From the NCBI GenBank assembly GCA_035565355.1, contig DATMSM010000068.1:1-64000 (forward strand): DNA of 64,000 nt. Direction: 5' to 3'. The position numbers and the translations under genes were made by a program. Below, piece after piece: positions 29,323 to 38,276 of the stretch (within the stretch, counting starts at the first letter, position 1; the number at the start of each line of letters is the position of its first letter). Origin of the DNA: Ga0074130 sp035565355 (GTDB lineage Bacteria > Pseudomonadota > Gammaproteobacteria > Burkholderiales > Rhodocyclaceae). Below the pieces are notes generated by a model, which was not told the DNA's origin, searched no databases, and saw only the letters and a program-made list of their open reading frames with translations.

Positions 29323-29829
29323 TTAGTAACCGAACATGGCTTCCAGCGGACCCTTAGGCAGCGGAATCGTGAACCACACTTCAAACATGAAGAACAAGAA
29401 GACGTTCACAGGTATCGCCACGGATACAGACTTGAGTACGCCGAACTTGCCTTGCCACATCATGAAGGCGATGATGAAGATCGCCGACGCAACATAGATG
29501 CCGATGAAGCCGATGAAGGCAACGTAGACAATGCTCGGAATGAGCACGGCCATGACCAGTCGGAGTTGATCGTGTTCAACGAAGTCGCCGAGTTCCTTGC
29601 CATCGGCACGGAAAGCATTGATGGCCGTAACAATGCCGCTGATGACAATCATCAGACCGACGTAGAAGGGGAAAGAGCCCGATTCCGGACCATCCGAGCC
29701 CCAACCGGCACCGATGCGGTTACTGTCCCACATGACGACAGCGCCGAAGAGCGTAATGATGATGGCAGTGACGATTTCCGCCGACTTCTGGCTAATCGCG
29801 CCGCCCTCGTTGTTGTGATTATCCTGCAT
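29323..29829 (-). CDS. tctB: Tripartite tricarboxylate transporter small permease
   Basis: A 168-residue TctB protein with four predicted membrane helices: IVTAIIITLFGAVVMWDSNRI near the N-terminus, then GSFPFYVGLMIVISGIVTAI, then two close helices around residues 95-130. TctB helps assemble the large permease. It lies between tctC and tctA on the same strand; the gap to tctC holds a hairpin that probably lowers its level relative to the binding protein. Confidence 0.92.
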   Translation of the reverse strand: MQDNHNNEGGAISQKSAEIVTAIIITLFGAVVMWDSNRIGAGWGSDGPESGSFPFYVGLMIVISGIVTAINAFRADGKELGDFVEHDQLRLVMAVLIPSIVYVAFIGFIGIYVASAIFIIAFMMWQGKFGVLKSVSVAIPVNVFLFFMFEVWFTIPLPKGPLEAMFGY

Positions 29830-29861
29830 ATAAACTGCCCCGCGTTTGAGGTTGATACAAA

Positions 29862-29893
29862 GACTGGCTAAACCGCGAGCGATTTAGCCAGTC
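29862..29893 (-). terminator. Intra-operon hairpin between tctC and tctB
   Basis: An 11-bp perfect stem (29862-29872 with 29883-29893) sits 20 nt after the tctC stop. Only a weak T-run follows on the minus strand, which fits a partial terminator or a 3'-end stabiliser for the tctC message. Confidence 0.75.
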
Positions 29894-29912
29894 AGGTTTT
29901 ACTACAAAGTTA

Positions 29913-30932
29913 TTACTTGGCCAGGAAGCCGGCTTCTTGCATCAGCTGCTTGTGGTTAGCTTCTGCCTTGGTCAGCCAGTCGGTGAATTCCTTGCCAGTC
30001 AGCACGGTTTGGCTGAAAGCACCCTTCTCCATGTACTCCTTCCACTCCTTCGTAGCCATCATCTTCTTGAAGACTTCGTTGAAGTAGGCGACTTGGTCGG
30101 CGGTTACGCCAGGAGCCATGAAGATGCCGCGCAGCATCTGGTAGTCGGTCGGAACACCAGCTTCCTTACAGGTCGGGATGTCGTTCCAGGACATGGTCGG
30201 GGTGACCTTTTCCTTGTACGGCAGGCGGACGTCGTCGAACACGCACTGGGCGGTCAGCGAGCCAGCACGCCATTGGGCGACAGCTTCAGCCGGGTTGTTC
30301 ACGGTGGAGTCAACGTGGTTACCCACGAGCTGGACAGCCACTTCGCCACCGCCCTTGTAGGGAATGTAGCTGAACTTGGTGCCAGTTGCCTTTTCGAGAC
30401 CCACGGTGATGATCTGGTCTTCCTGCTTGGAGCCGGTACCACCCATCTTGAACTTGCCCGGGCCAGCGGCCTTGGCTGCGTCGATGTATTCCTTGGCGGA
30501 CTTGTAGCCCTTCTCGGTGTTGGTCCACAGGATGAACTGGTCCAGGGCCAGCATGGTGACCGGGGTCATGTCCTTCCAGTTGAAAGGAACACCGGTTGCC
30601 AGCGGGGTGGTGAACAGGTTCGACAGGGTGATGATGATCTTGTAGGGATCGCCCTTGCTGTTCTTGACCGACAGGAAGCCTTCGGCGCCAGCGCCACCGG
30701 ACTTGTTGATCACGACCAGCGGTTGCTTCATCAGGTTGTGCTTGACGATGATGCCTTGCATCAGGCGAGCCATCTGGTCAGCGCCACCGCCCGTACCAGC
30801 CGGGACGACGAATTCAACCTGCTTATCGGGTTCCCAAGCGGCCAGGGCCGAGGTCGAAACGGAAGCAACCAGGCCAGCGCCCATCACGCCAACGAGGGCC
30901 TTGCCGAATGCGGATTTCATGGAAATTGCCAT
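29913..30932 (-). CDS. tctC: Periplasmic solute-binding protein of the Tct transporter
   Basis: A 339-residue Bug/TctC-type periplasmic receptor. The signal peptide runs MAISMKSAFGKALVGVMGAG and is cut after SALAA. The body has the family's EFVVPAGTGGGADQMAR block near residue 45 and GTGSKQEDQIITVGLE near 175. GAGGAGAACC sits a proper distance before the ATG at 30932, so I keep that start over the next ATG. Codon use is strongly biased, which suggests high expression. It is regulated plausibly by the TctD/TctE pair encoded upstream on the same strand. Confidence 0.94.
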   Translation of the reverse strand: MAISMKSAFGKALVGVMGAGLVASVSTSALAAWEPDKQVEFVVPAGTGGGADQMARLMQGIIVKHNLMKQPLVVINKSGGAGAEGFLSVKNSKGDPYKIIITLSNLFTTPLATGVPFNWKDMTPVTMLALDQFILWTNTEKGYKSAKEYIDAAKAAGPGKFKMGGTGSKQEDQIITVGLEKATGTKFSYIPYKGGGEVAVQLVGNHVDSTVNNPAEAVAQWRAGSLTAQCVFDDVRLPYKEKVTPTMSWNDIPTCKEAGVPTDYQMLRGIFMAPGVTADQVAYFNEVFKKMMATKEWKEYMEKGAFSQTVLTGKEFTDWLTKAEANHKQLMQEAGFLAK

Positions 30933-31514
30933 AGTGCGGTTCTCCTCTAACTACATTGAAAGAATACAGCCACCATTACTGCTGCTGCCGCGGGCTTCTG
31001 CCAAGCCTCCCGGCAACCATCCAGAACGCTCTCGCGAAGAACCTGAGGCTCCGCCAGAAAGTACTGAATCCGGGCAGTTGATCGTCCATCCAAACGACAA
31101 GATGAAATACGCGCAACTGCTTAAAACTTTTTCGGGTAGCTGCGCCATCAGAATGACGGACGCATACCTCCTCTTTGTGTCACTTCACTACCTGCAGAAA
31201 ATGAACTGCCATTCATTCCGCTGCAGTCGCAATCGCTGCCACGATTGCCATGTTAATTCTGCTTGCCGTTTAATTAGCTCGGCGAATATACCACATCAAT
31301 TCCGCAATACACAGGGCTCGTAAAATTTATCGCGACGCTACCAATGCCCAATAAAACCAATAAAAATCAAACAACTAAAACAAAACACGCTCAATAACTT
31401 TCTACATAACCGGATTAGGGAGATGCTTCCACTTCTTTTCTCCCGGATCAGCACCGGCAATCTGATAAAAACAGATGCCCTTGCGGGCACCTGTTTTTAA
31501 GCAAAGCAAATTAC
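30933..31514. other. Long gap between terC and tctC, no gene seen
   Basis: This 582-bp stretch has no convincing coding frame. It is clearly AT-richer than the rest, notably 31310-31420. It holds the terC terminator at its right end and must hold the tctC promoter and TctD binding sites. I found no clear operator repeat. Confidence 0.6.
31467..31499 (-). terminator. Terminator after terC
   Basis: A stem of AAAAACAG-TGCCC pairing with GGGCA-CTGTTTTT has one mismatch and lies 16 nt after the terC stop. Confidence 0.85.
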
Positions 31515-32204
31515 TTAGTGAGCAGCCTGAGCAGCCGGCTTCTTGGAAGCCAGGTACTTGCCGAGGGCAACCACGAAGACAGCACCGGCAATCGGAGCAA
31601 CCTTGTAGTCGACCAGCCACTGGTTAGCTTGGATGAAGCCACCAATTGCACCGTCATGTACAGCCATATCACCTGCCACATAACCCAGCAGGGCACCGCC
31701 GATGGTGATGATGATCGGGAAACGGTCCATGACCTTAAGCAGCATTGCGCTACCAAAGATGATCAGCGGGATCGAGACACCCAGACCGATGATCAGCAGC
31801 GTCATGCTGCCCTTGGCAGCGGCTGCCACGGCGATCACGTTGTCGAGGGACATGACGAAGTCGGCGATCAGGATGGTCTTGACTGCGCCCATCAGGTTGG
31901 AAGCGCCTTCCAGGTCGCCATGACCATCTTCCGGCACCAGCAGCTTGACGCCGATCCACAGCAGCAGGACTGCACCGCCGAGCTTGATCCAGTTCATATC
32001 AAGCAGAGCCACTGCAAAGACGGTCAGGATAATACGCAGGATGATGGCAGCAGCGCTGCCCCAGAAGATGGCCTTCTTCTGCATTGCGGGAGGCAGGTTG
32101 CGGCTGGCCAGTGCGATCACGACCGCGTTGTCACCCGACAACACAATATTGATCAGCATGATCTGCATCAACGCTGCCCAGAATTCCGGGGATCCGAACT
32201 CCAT
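31515..32204 (-). CDS. TerC family integral membrane protein
   Basis: A 229-residue membrane protein with seven or so helices. The two inverted family motifs are visible: NIVLSGDNAVVIALASR near residue 20 and ADFVMSLDNVIAVAAAA near 115, whose paired Asp residues form the cation path. TerC proteins of this kind (YkoY, Alx) export manganese. ATG 32204 has GAGGAGTG upstream. Unlike the TerC gene at 42443, it has no riboswitch-like leader. Located between tctE and tctC but separated by a terminator. Confidence 0.92.
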   Translation of the reverse strand: MEFGSPEFWAALMQIMLINIVLSGDNAVVIALASRNLPPAMQKKAIFWGSAAAIILRIILTVFAVALLDMNWIKLGGAVLLLWIGVKLLVPEDGHGDLEGASNLMGAVKTILIADFVMSLDNVIAVAAAAKGSMTLLIIGLGVSIPLIIFGSAMLLKVMDRFPIIITIGGALLGYVAGDMAVHDGAIGGFIQANQWLVDYKVAPIAGAVFVVALGKYLASKKPAAQAAH

Positions 32205-32359
32205 AAAACGACACTCCTCTTTCAGTGTGTGCGGTGTTAACACCACTTTGATTTATCGGAACGACAACAAACTGAATGCTACGGCCGCAACAATACGCTG
32301 GCGGCCTTACATCCGTCTGTCCCAAATATTACACAGAACTTACAATTTATGTTGCCGCG

Positions 32360-33811
32360 TCAGCCAGAGGCAGCGTCCGGCCCGGGGAAGCTGACCCGGA
32401 AGGTATTGCCGACGCCGTCGACGTCTTCCATCAGATCGACTTCCGCGCCGTGGATTTTGGCGATCTCGTTCACGATAGCCAATCCCAGCCCACTACCCTC
32501 GGTATTTGTGCCGAGCAGCCGATGAAAACGCTCGAATACCCGGCGCCGCTCTTCTACTGGAATCGCCGGTCCGTCATCGTTGATGGTCAGCATCGGTCGT
32601 GGCATGGCGGTCACGGTTGCCGTCACCCGGCCGTGGTCGGGCGTGTAGCGGATGGCATTGTCGAACAGATTGTTGATGAGTTCGCGCAGGCGGTCCGGAT
32701 CACCCTTGATGACGACGGGAACCTCACCGCCGTCGAAACCAAGGTCGATCCCCTTCTTCAGCGCCTCGGGAACCCAGTCCATGGTTGTCTCCAGCACCAA
32801 CCGGTTCAGATCCATGGGCAGTAGCCTCAGGTTGCGCACAGCATTCGGTTCGTTGCGCGCCAGCGAAAGCAGCTGCGCCACCAGGCGCGACAGCTGACTC
32901 ATGCCCATGTAGATCTGACCCATGGAGTGACGCAAGCGCTCCGGATCGGTCTCGCGCAGCACGATTTCGATCTGTGCCTTGAGGCCGGCAACAGGGGTCC
33001 GCATCTGATGTGCGGCATCGGAAATAAAACGGTTCTGGAATTCCAGTACCTCCGAGAGGCGCGCCATCAAGGCGTTGATTTCTTCCACCAGCGGTTGCAC
33101 CCGCCCCGGCACCCCTTCCAGCAAGACGGGACTCAGGTCCAGGTGGGAGCGGCTGGCGATCACCTGCTCCAGGCGACGTAAGGGGGCCAGGCTGCGCGTG
33201 ACGCCGAACCACACAAAACTGCCGGCCAGGATCATCACCACGATCTGCGGCATCACCACGCCGGCCAGGCTTTCCTGGAACAGGCGGGCGCGCTTGTTGA
33301 GTGTCTCGGCTACCAGGATCAGCGCTTCCTTGCCCCCACTACCTTCATATTCTTCGCGCAGGGCCGCGGCGCGTACCGGCTCGCCATCCACTTCCGTGTC
33401 GAAGAAAAGCGGCCTGTTGAGCAAAGGATTCATGCCATCCGGCAGCAGCAGCAGAGCCTCCTCTTGCGCCAGTTCATCGCCGGGCCTCACAACACGATAG
33501 AACAGACGGTCTTCCGGGTCGGAAAGCAGGATGCGGGTGTCACTTGGGGACATGCGCAGGCGCGGGCCACCGTTGTCCTCCTTGACCTTGAGCATGAGTT
33601 CGCGCGCGCGCTCGGCCAGGATGCGGTCGTAGGCCACGGAGGCAAAATGTTCGGCCACGTAGTAACTGGCCACGGCGTCGACCACGATCAACAGCACCAG
33701 CGGCGATAGCAGCCAGACCATCAACTTGCGTCTGACCACCAGCGCCGACCATTGCAGCTGAGGGCGCTTGCCGCCCTCAGCCAGCGCCGTCAGCGCCTCG
33801 AGCAAGCGCAT
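32360..33811 (-). CDS. tctE: Sensor histidine kinase, TctE type
   Basis: A 483-residue inner-membrane kinase. A first helix (about 33-52) is followed by a periplasmic 2CSK_N sensor domain with the pattern LFYRVVRPGDELA and a second helix near 195-215. The HAMP-like linker leads to the HisKA box SDAAHQMRTPVAGLKA with the phospho-accepting His (near 280), then NLFDNAIRYTP (N box) and GSGLGLAIV (G2 box). The true start is the ATG at 33811. It follows the tctD gene with a few-bp gap, and the pair most likely controls the tctCBA genes downstream. Confidence 0.93.
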   Translation of the reverse strand: MRLLEALTALAEGGKRPQLQWSALVVRRKLMVWLLSPLVLLIVVDAVASYYVAEHFASVAYDRILAERARELMLKVKEDNGGPRLRMSPSDTRILLSDPEDRLFYRVVRPGDELAQEEALLLLPDGMNPLLNRPLFFDTEVDGEPVRAAALREEYEGSGGKEALILVAETLNKRARLFQESLAGVVMPQIVVMILAGSFVWFGVTRSLAPLRRLEQVIASRSHLDLSPVLLEGVPGRVQPLVEEINALMARLSEVLEFQNRFISDAAHQMRTPVAGLKAQIEIVLRETDPERLRHSMGQIYMGMSQLSRLVAQLLSLARNEPNAVRNLRLLPMDLNRLVLETTMDWVPEALKKGIDLGFDGGEVPVVIKGDPDRLRELINNLFDNAIRYTPDHGRVTATVTAMPRPMLTINDDGPAIPVEERRRVFERFHRLLGTNTEGSGLGLAIVNEIAKIHGAEVDLMEDVDGVGNTFRVSFPGPDAASG

Positions 33812-33817
33812 CAAGGC

Positions 33818-34507
33818 TCAGACCTCGTCCGGCTTGGTGCTTTTGGGCTTGTCCAGCAGATAGCCCATACCCCGCACCGTGCGCACATTGAAATCAGCGA
33901 ACTCCAGCTTCTTGCGCAGGCGATGGACATAAACCTCGATGGCGTTGCTGCCGACCTCGTCGCCCCAGCCGTAAAGATGATCGACCATCTGCTCCTTGCT
34001 CACCACCCGCCCCGTGCGCAACAAGAGCAGCTCGGCCAGCGCCAGTTCGCGCGCGGTCAGCTCGACCGGCTCCTCGCCGAAATACAGACGCCGGCCGGCC
34101 GTATCGAAACGGAGTGAGCCATGGACAAGCTCGGCGCTTGCGCCGTAATGGCCGCGCCGGATCAACGCACGGGCGCGCGCCTCGAATTCCGGCAGGTCAA
34201 AAGGCTTGGTCAGATAGTCATCGGCGCCGAGATCCAGCCCAAACACGCGATCTTCCAGGGTATCGCGTGCAGTCAGCAGTAGCACCGGCATCTGCGCGCG
34301 GCGTGCGCGCAACTGGCGCAAGATCTCGAAGCCATCCATCTTGGGTAGGCCGACATCGAGCACGACGAGGTCGTAATTGTGCGCAGTCAGAATCTCGTTC
34401 GCCGTCGCGCCGTCGCGGGCAAGATCAACGGCATAGGCTGCCTGCGTCAGGCAGCGGGTCAGCGCATCGGCTAGCAGGGTGTCGTCTTCGACCACCAGGA
34501 TGCGCAT
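33818..34507 (-). CDS. tctD: OmpR-family response regulator, TctD type
   Basis: A 229-residue regulator. The receiver domain has the acidic pair EDD near residue 7, the phospho-accepting Asp in LVVLDVGLPKMDGFE (near 51), the switch Thr in LLLTARD and Lys in DYLTKPFD. The C-terminal winged helix includes LTARELALAELLLLRTGRVV and the wing in YVHRLRKKLEF with VRTVRGMGYLL. It is the first gene of the tctD-tctE pair and is expected to activate tct in response to tricarboxylates. Confidence 0.94.
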   Translation of the reverse strand: MRILVVEDDTLLADALTRCLTQAAYAVDLARDGATANEILTAHNYDLVVLDVGLPKMDGFEILRQLRARRAQMPVLLLTARDTLEDRVFGLDLGADDYLTKPFDLPEFEARARALIRRGHYGASAELVHGSLRFDTAGRRLYFGEEPVELTARELALAELLLLRTGRVVSKEQMVDHLYGWGDEVGSNAIEVYVHRLRKKLEFADFNVRTVRGMGYLLDKPKSTKPDEV

Positions 34508-34534
34508 GCTCTAATACTCCAGCAATGTTGAAGA

Positions 34535-34656
34535 AGCGTAGCGAGCGGGTGGAGGGCAAGGCGCACGGAGCACAGCAACCGGAATGTACCTAGGTACATG
34601 AGGATTGTGAGCACCGCGCAACGCAGCCATACACCCGCGCAGTAGCTTATTCGACA
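34535..34656. repeat. Dispersed palindromic repeat with GTAC core (copy 1)
   Basis: A perfect 16-bp palindrome at 34584-34599 (ATGTACCTAGGTACAT) lies at the centre of a longer imperfect palindrome, in the gap between hom and tctD. GAGGATTGTGAGC and TAGCTTA follow it, as in a related copy at 37362-37470. Confidence 0.65.
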
Positions 34657-34661
34657 TTGCG

Positions 34662-35972
34662 TCAGCCGAGGTTTTCGAGCCGCAGGCGGATCACCTTGCG
34701 CTTCACGACGGGCAGCGCCTCAATCTTGGCGATGGCCGCATCGACATGCTTCTCGCGCACCAGGTGCGTGAGGATGATGATGTCGGTCTGCTCTTCGCCC
34801 TCATCCGGCTCGCGCTGCACCATGGCGTCGATGGAAATGCCGTGGTCCGCCAGGATGCGGGTGATGTCGGCGAGCACGCCCGGCTTGTCCTCGACGCGCA
34901 GGCGCAGGTAGTAGCTGGTCTCGACTTCGCTGATCGGCAGGATGGGGGTATTCACCACGGCATCCGGCTGGAAGGCCAGGTAGGGCACGCGATGCTCGGG
35001 ATCGGCATCCAGCACACGGGCCACGTCCACCAGGTCTGCGATCACGGCACTGGCAGTCGGCTCGGCGCCGGCGCCCTTGCCATAATGCAGCGTCGCGCCG
35101 ACCGCGTCACCCTGCACCAGCACTGCGTTCATCGGCCCCTCGACATTGGCGATCAGGCGCTTGGCCGGGATCAGCGTCGGATGGACACGCAACTCAACGC
35201 CCACCGGCGTCCACTTGGTGATGCCCAGCAGTTTGATGCGGTAGCCGAGTTGCTCGGCGTATTTGATGTCCTCGGCTTCAAGCTTGCTGATGCCTTCGAT
35301 GTGGGCGCTGTCGAACTGCATCGGGATACCGAAAGCCAGCGCCGACAGAATCGTGATCTTGTGCGCGGCATCGACGCCTTCGATGTCAAAGGTCGGGTCG
35401 GCTTCGGCATAGCCGAGACGCTGCGCCTCCTTGAGCACCTCGGCAAAGGGCAGGCCCTTGTCACGCATCTCGGAAAGAATGAAGTTGGTGGTGCCATTGA
35501 TGATGCCGGCGATCCACTGGATGCGATTGGCCGACAGGCCTTCACGCACCGCCTTGATAATGGGAATACCGCCCGCGACCGCTGCCTCGAAGGCGACAAT
35601 GACGCCCTGCTTCTGCGCCGCGGCGAAGATCTCATTGCCGTGCGCCGCCAGCAGCGCCTTGTTGGCGGTCACGACATGCTTGCCGTTTTCGATGGCCTTC
35701 AGCACCAGCTCCTTGGCCACGCCATAGCCGCCGATCAGCTCGACGACAACATCGACTTCCGGGTCATTGACCACGGCAAAGGCATCGTCGGTGACGCGCG
35801 CTTTGCCGCCCGCCACCTTGTTGGCGAGCTCGGTATTCTTGTCGGCCACGGCAACGATGCGGATCGGACGGCCGGCACGGCGCGTGATCTCGGCTTCGTT
35901 GCGGGAAAGGACGGTGAAGGTGCCACCGCCGACGGTACCTATGCCCAGAAGGCCTACATTGATCGGTTTCAT
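34662..35972 (-). CDS. hom: Homoserine dehydrogenase
   Basis: Reduces aspartate semialdehyde to homoserine on the way to threonine and methionine. The 436-residue protein has the NAD(P)-binding GLLGIGTVGGGTF near residue 8, the catalytic core with IIKAVREGLSANRIQWIAGIINGTTNFIL, and a C-terminal ACT domain (YYLRLRVEDKPGVLADIT, near residue 355) that usually gives threonine feedback. It lies 20 nt after alaA on the same strand, so the two are one operon. Confidence 0.96.
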   Translation of the reverse strand: MKPINVGLLGIGTVGGGTFTVLSRNEAEITRRAGRPIRIVAVADKNTELANKVAGGKARVTDDAFAVVNDPEVDVVVELIGGYGVAKELVLKAIENGKHVVTANKALLAAHGNEIFAAAQKQGVIVAFEAAVAGGIPIIKAVREGLSANRIQWIAGIINGTTNFILSEMRDKGLPFAEVLKEAQRLGYAEADPTFDIEGVDAAHKITILSALAFGIPMQFDSAHIEGISKLEAEDIKYAEQLGYRIKLLGITKWTPVGVELRVHPTLIPAKRLIANVEGPMNAVLVQGDAVGATLHYGKGAGAEPTASAVIADLVDVARVLDADPEHRVPYLAFQPDAVVNTPILPISEVETSYYLRLRVEDKPGVLADITRILADHGISIDAMVQREPDEGEEQTDIIILTHLVREKHVDAAIAKIEALPVVKRKVIRLRLENLG

Positions 35973-35992
35973 AGCGTTTTATATGGCCGCAC

Positions 35993-37219
35993 TCAGGCAG
36001 CGTGACGTTTGCGATATTGTTCGAGGAAGCGCGCAATGCGGCCGATGGCCTCGGTCAGGTCATCGGCATTGGGCAGGAAGACCACGCGGAAGTGATCCGG
36101 CTTGGGCCAGTTGAAGCCCGAGCCCTGTACCAACAACACCTTCTCCGCTTCGAGCAGTTCGAGGATGAATTGCTGGTCGTCCTCAATCGGGTACATCTCG
36201 GGATCAAGACGCGGGAACAGATACATCGCGCCTTTGGGCTTGACGCAGGTAACGCCGGGAATGGCGGTCAAAAGTTCCCAGGCGAGGTCGCGCTGCTTGC
36301 CGAGGCGACCGGTCGGCACGACCAGATCGTCGATGCTCTGATAGCCACCGAGCGCAGTCTGGATGCCGAACTGGGCCGGCACATTGGCACACAGGCGCAT
36401 CGAGGCCAGCAAAGTGAGCCCCTCAATATAATCATTGGCACGCGCCTTGTCGCCGGACACGACCATCCAGCCGGCGCGAAAACCGGCAGCCCGATAATTC
36501 TTGGACAGCCCACCGAAAGTGATGAAGAGCACGTCCTCTGCCAAAGAGGCAATCGAGGTATGCGTGGCACCGTCGTAGAGCACCTTGTCGTAGATTTCGT
36601 CGGCGTAGACGATAAGCTTGTGTTCGCGCGCAATCGCGACGAGCTCTTTGAGCACGTGATCCGGATACAGCGCGCCGGTCGGGTTGTTCGGGTTGATGAC
36701 AACGATGGCACGCGTATTCGGCGTAATCTTGGCGCGGATGTCATCCATATCCGGCAACCACTCGTTTTCTTCGTCGCACAGATAATGCGTCGCCGTACCA
36801 CCGGACAAGCTCACGGCTGCCGTCCATAGGGGGTAATCAGGCGCCGGTACCAGCACTTCGTCGCCGGCATTCAGCAGCGCGTTCATGGCCATGACGATAA
36901 GCTCGGAAACGCCATTACCAATGTAGATATCGTCGACCTGTACGCCAGGAATCTTTTTTTCCTGGGTGTAGTGCATGATCGCCTTGCGTGCAGCGAACAT
37001 GCCCTTGGAATCGCTATAGCCCGAAGCAGCCGAGAGATTCATGATCATGTCCTGGATGATCTCGTCGGGGGCAATGAAGCCGAAAGGCGCCGGATTGCCG
37101 ATGTTCAGCTTGATGATGCGCTGGCCGTCCTCCTCCATCTGTTTCGCTCGCGCCATGACCGGTCCACGAATGTCGTAGAGGACATTGGCCAGCTTGTTGG
37201 ACTTGAGCACGGGCTGCAT
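35993..37219 (-). CDS. alaA: Glutamate-pyruvate aminotransferase AlaA-type
   Basis: A 408-residue class I PLP aminotransferase that makes alanine from pyruvate and glutamate. It matches AlaA over the whole length: KLANVLYDIRGPV at the start, LNIGNPAPFGF, YIGNGVSELI, VINPNNPTGALYP, and the PLP Lys in FGGLSKNYRAAGFR (near residue 240). The ATG at 37219 fits the family N-terminus. SD placement is weak and an ATG at 37231 is possible. It is the first gene of the alaA-hom operon. Confidence 0.93.
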   Translation of the reverse strand: MQPVLKSNKLANVLYDIRGPVMARAKQMEEDGQRIIKLNIGNPAPFGFIAPDEIIQDMIMNLSAASGYSDSKGMFAARKAIMHYTQEKKIPGVQVDDIYIGNGVSELIVMAMNALLNAGDEVLVPAPDYPLWTAAVSLSGGTATHYLCDEENEWLPDMDDIRAKITPNTRAIVVINPNNPTGALYPDHVLKELVAIAREHKLIVYADEIYDKVLYDGATHTSIASLAEDVLFITFGGLSKNYRAAGFRAGWMVVSGDKARANDYIEGLTLLASMRLCANVPAQFGIQTALGGYQSIDDLVVPTGRLGKQRDLAWELLTAIPGVTCVKPKGAMYLFPRLDPEMYPIEDDQQFILELLEAEKVLLVQGSGFNWPKPDHFRVVFLPNADDLTEAIGRIARFLEQYRKRHAA

Positions 37220-37361
37220 GAAAAGCGCCATCCTTTCAGGGATACAGTGAAAACAAGGGAAAAACGGCAGCTGACGCCGGAATCGTCCGGCAGACGCTGC
37301 AATCGGGAAAGGTGTAATCTTACCCAAGCCCATGTTGCACCGCAACGTCGATCATGTCTGA

Positions 37362-37470
37362 AACAGCGAGAAGACGTGGCAAATGGGACGTACTTGAACA
37401 AGTACGCAAGGATAGTCAGCGCCATCGCCTTTGCGCAAACCCGGCAGGCCGGGCGTTGCGTATAGCTTAA
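37362..37470. repeat. Dispersed palindromic repeat with GTAC core (copy 2)
   Basis: The palindromic core CGTACTTGAACAAGTACG near 37390 is followed by AAGGATAGTCAGCGCC and ends in TATAGCTTA, matching the order of blocks in the copy at 34535-34656. It fills the gap between alaA and the Mth938 gene. Confidence 0.55.
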
Positions 37471-37484
37471 TCTGTACTTTTGCA

Positions 37485-37853
37485 ATGAAACTTCATACCG
37501 ACCCCCGCACCGGCAACACCGTCACCGCCCATGGCGAAGGCTATGTCGCCATCAACGGCGAGCGCTACTCGTCCAGCCTGATTGTTCAACCCGAGGCCAT
37601 CGATACCGAATGGCAAGCGACCGATGTGGGCACGCTGGACGTCGCCGCTATTGAGCGTCTGCTTGCCACCGGCGCCGACATTCTCATCCTCGGTACCGGC
37701 AAACGTCAGCATTTCCCGCCCCTGGACCTGCTCAAACCCGTCATGGCTGCGGGCCGCACCCTGGACGTCATGGACACTTCAGCCGCCTGCCGCACCTACA
37801 ACATTCTGATGTCGGAAGGCCGCGCTGTCGCTGCGGCGCTGATCATCGAATGA
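37485..37853 (+). CDS. Mth938-like domain protein (NDUFAF3/Xcc1710 family)
   Basis: A 122-residue protein. It shows the family blocks: YVAINGERYSSSLIV near residue 24, ADILILGTGKRQHFPP near 66, and AAGRTLDVMDTSAACRTYNIL near 85. Mitochondrial homologues assist complex I assembly; the bacterial role is unknown. ATG 37485 matches the family start. It begins a forward cluster with the SMR-like and ArnD-like genes (32-bp and 20-bp gaps). Confidence 0.9.
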   Translation: MKLHTDPRTGNTVTAHGEGYVAINGERYSSSLIVQPEAIDTEWQATDVGTLDVAAIERLLATGADILILGTGKRQHFPPLDLLKPVMAAGRTLDVMDTSAACRTYNILMSEGRAVAAALIIE

Positions 37854-37884
37854 GGCACAGCGACATTCCCACGGATACCCCCGC

Positions 37885-38256
37885 ATGAGCAGCCTCAGCC
37901 TCGCCCTGATCCTCAGCGGCGTCCTGCTCAACGCCGTCGCTCAGCTGCTGCTCAAGGCCGGTACCAATGCGGTCGGCCACTTTGCCTTCCAGGCCGGGAA
38001 CATCGTGCCCGTCGGCCTCAAGCTTGCAATGCAGCCGTATATCGTCGGTGGCATCGTCTGTTACGTCGTCAGCCTGGTGGTCTGGATCATGGCGCTCTCG
38101 CGCGTGCCGGTCAGCATCGCCTATCCCATGCTGTCGATCGGCTATGCCATCAATGCCTTCATTGCCTACCACTGGTTCGGCGAACCGCTGTCCGCCCAGA
38201 AACTGCTCGGCATCGGCCTCATCATCATCGGCGTCGTCCTGGTGACGCGCTCATAG
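37885..38256 (+). CDS. SMR/EamA-type small membrane transporter (ArnE-like)
   Basis: A 123-residue protein with four hydrophobic segments and the SMR/EamA signature VSIAYPMLSIGYAINAFIAY. It lacks the membrane Glu of true EmrE in TM1 (NAVAQLLLKAG instead). ArnE/ArnF-like proteins flip undecaprenyl-phosphate-linked aminoarabinose for lipid A modification. The ArnD-like gene next door supports a lipid-carrier role, though no other arn gene is in the window. Confidence 0.8.
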   Translation: MSSLSLALILSGVLLNAVAQLLLKAGTNAVGHFAFQAGNIVPVGLKLAMQPYIVGGIVCYVVSLVVWIMALSRVPVSIAYPMLSIGYAINAFIAYHWFGEPLSAQKLLGIGLIIIGVVLVTRS

Positions 38257-38276
38257 CAACGCCCTAACTCATCTCA

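Noticed and set aside
27704..29326. A 540-codon open frame on the plus strand
   Set aside because: It is antisense to tctA, with a low-complexity Gln/His/Gly-rich translation and no recognisable fold.
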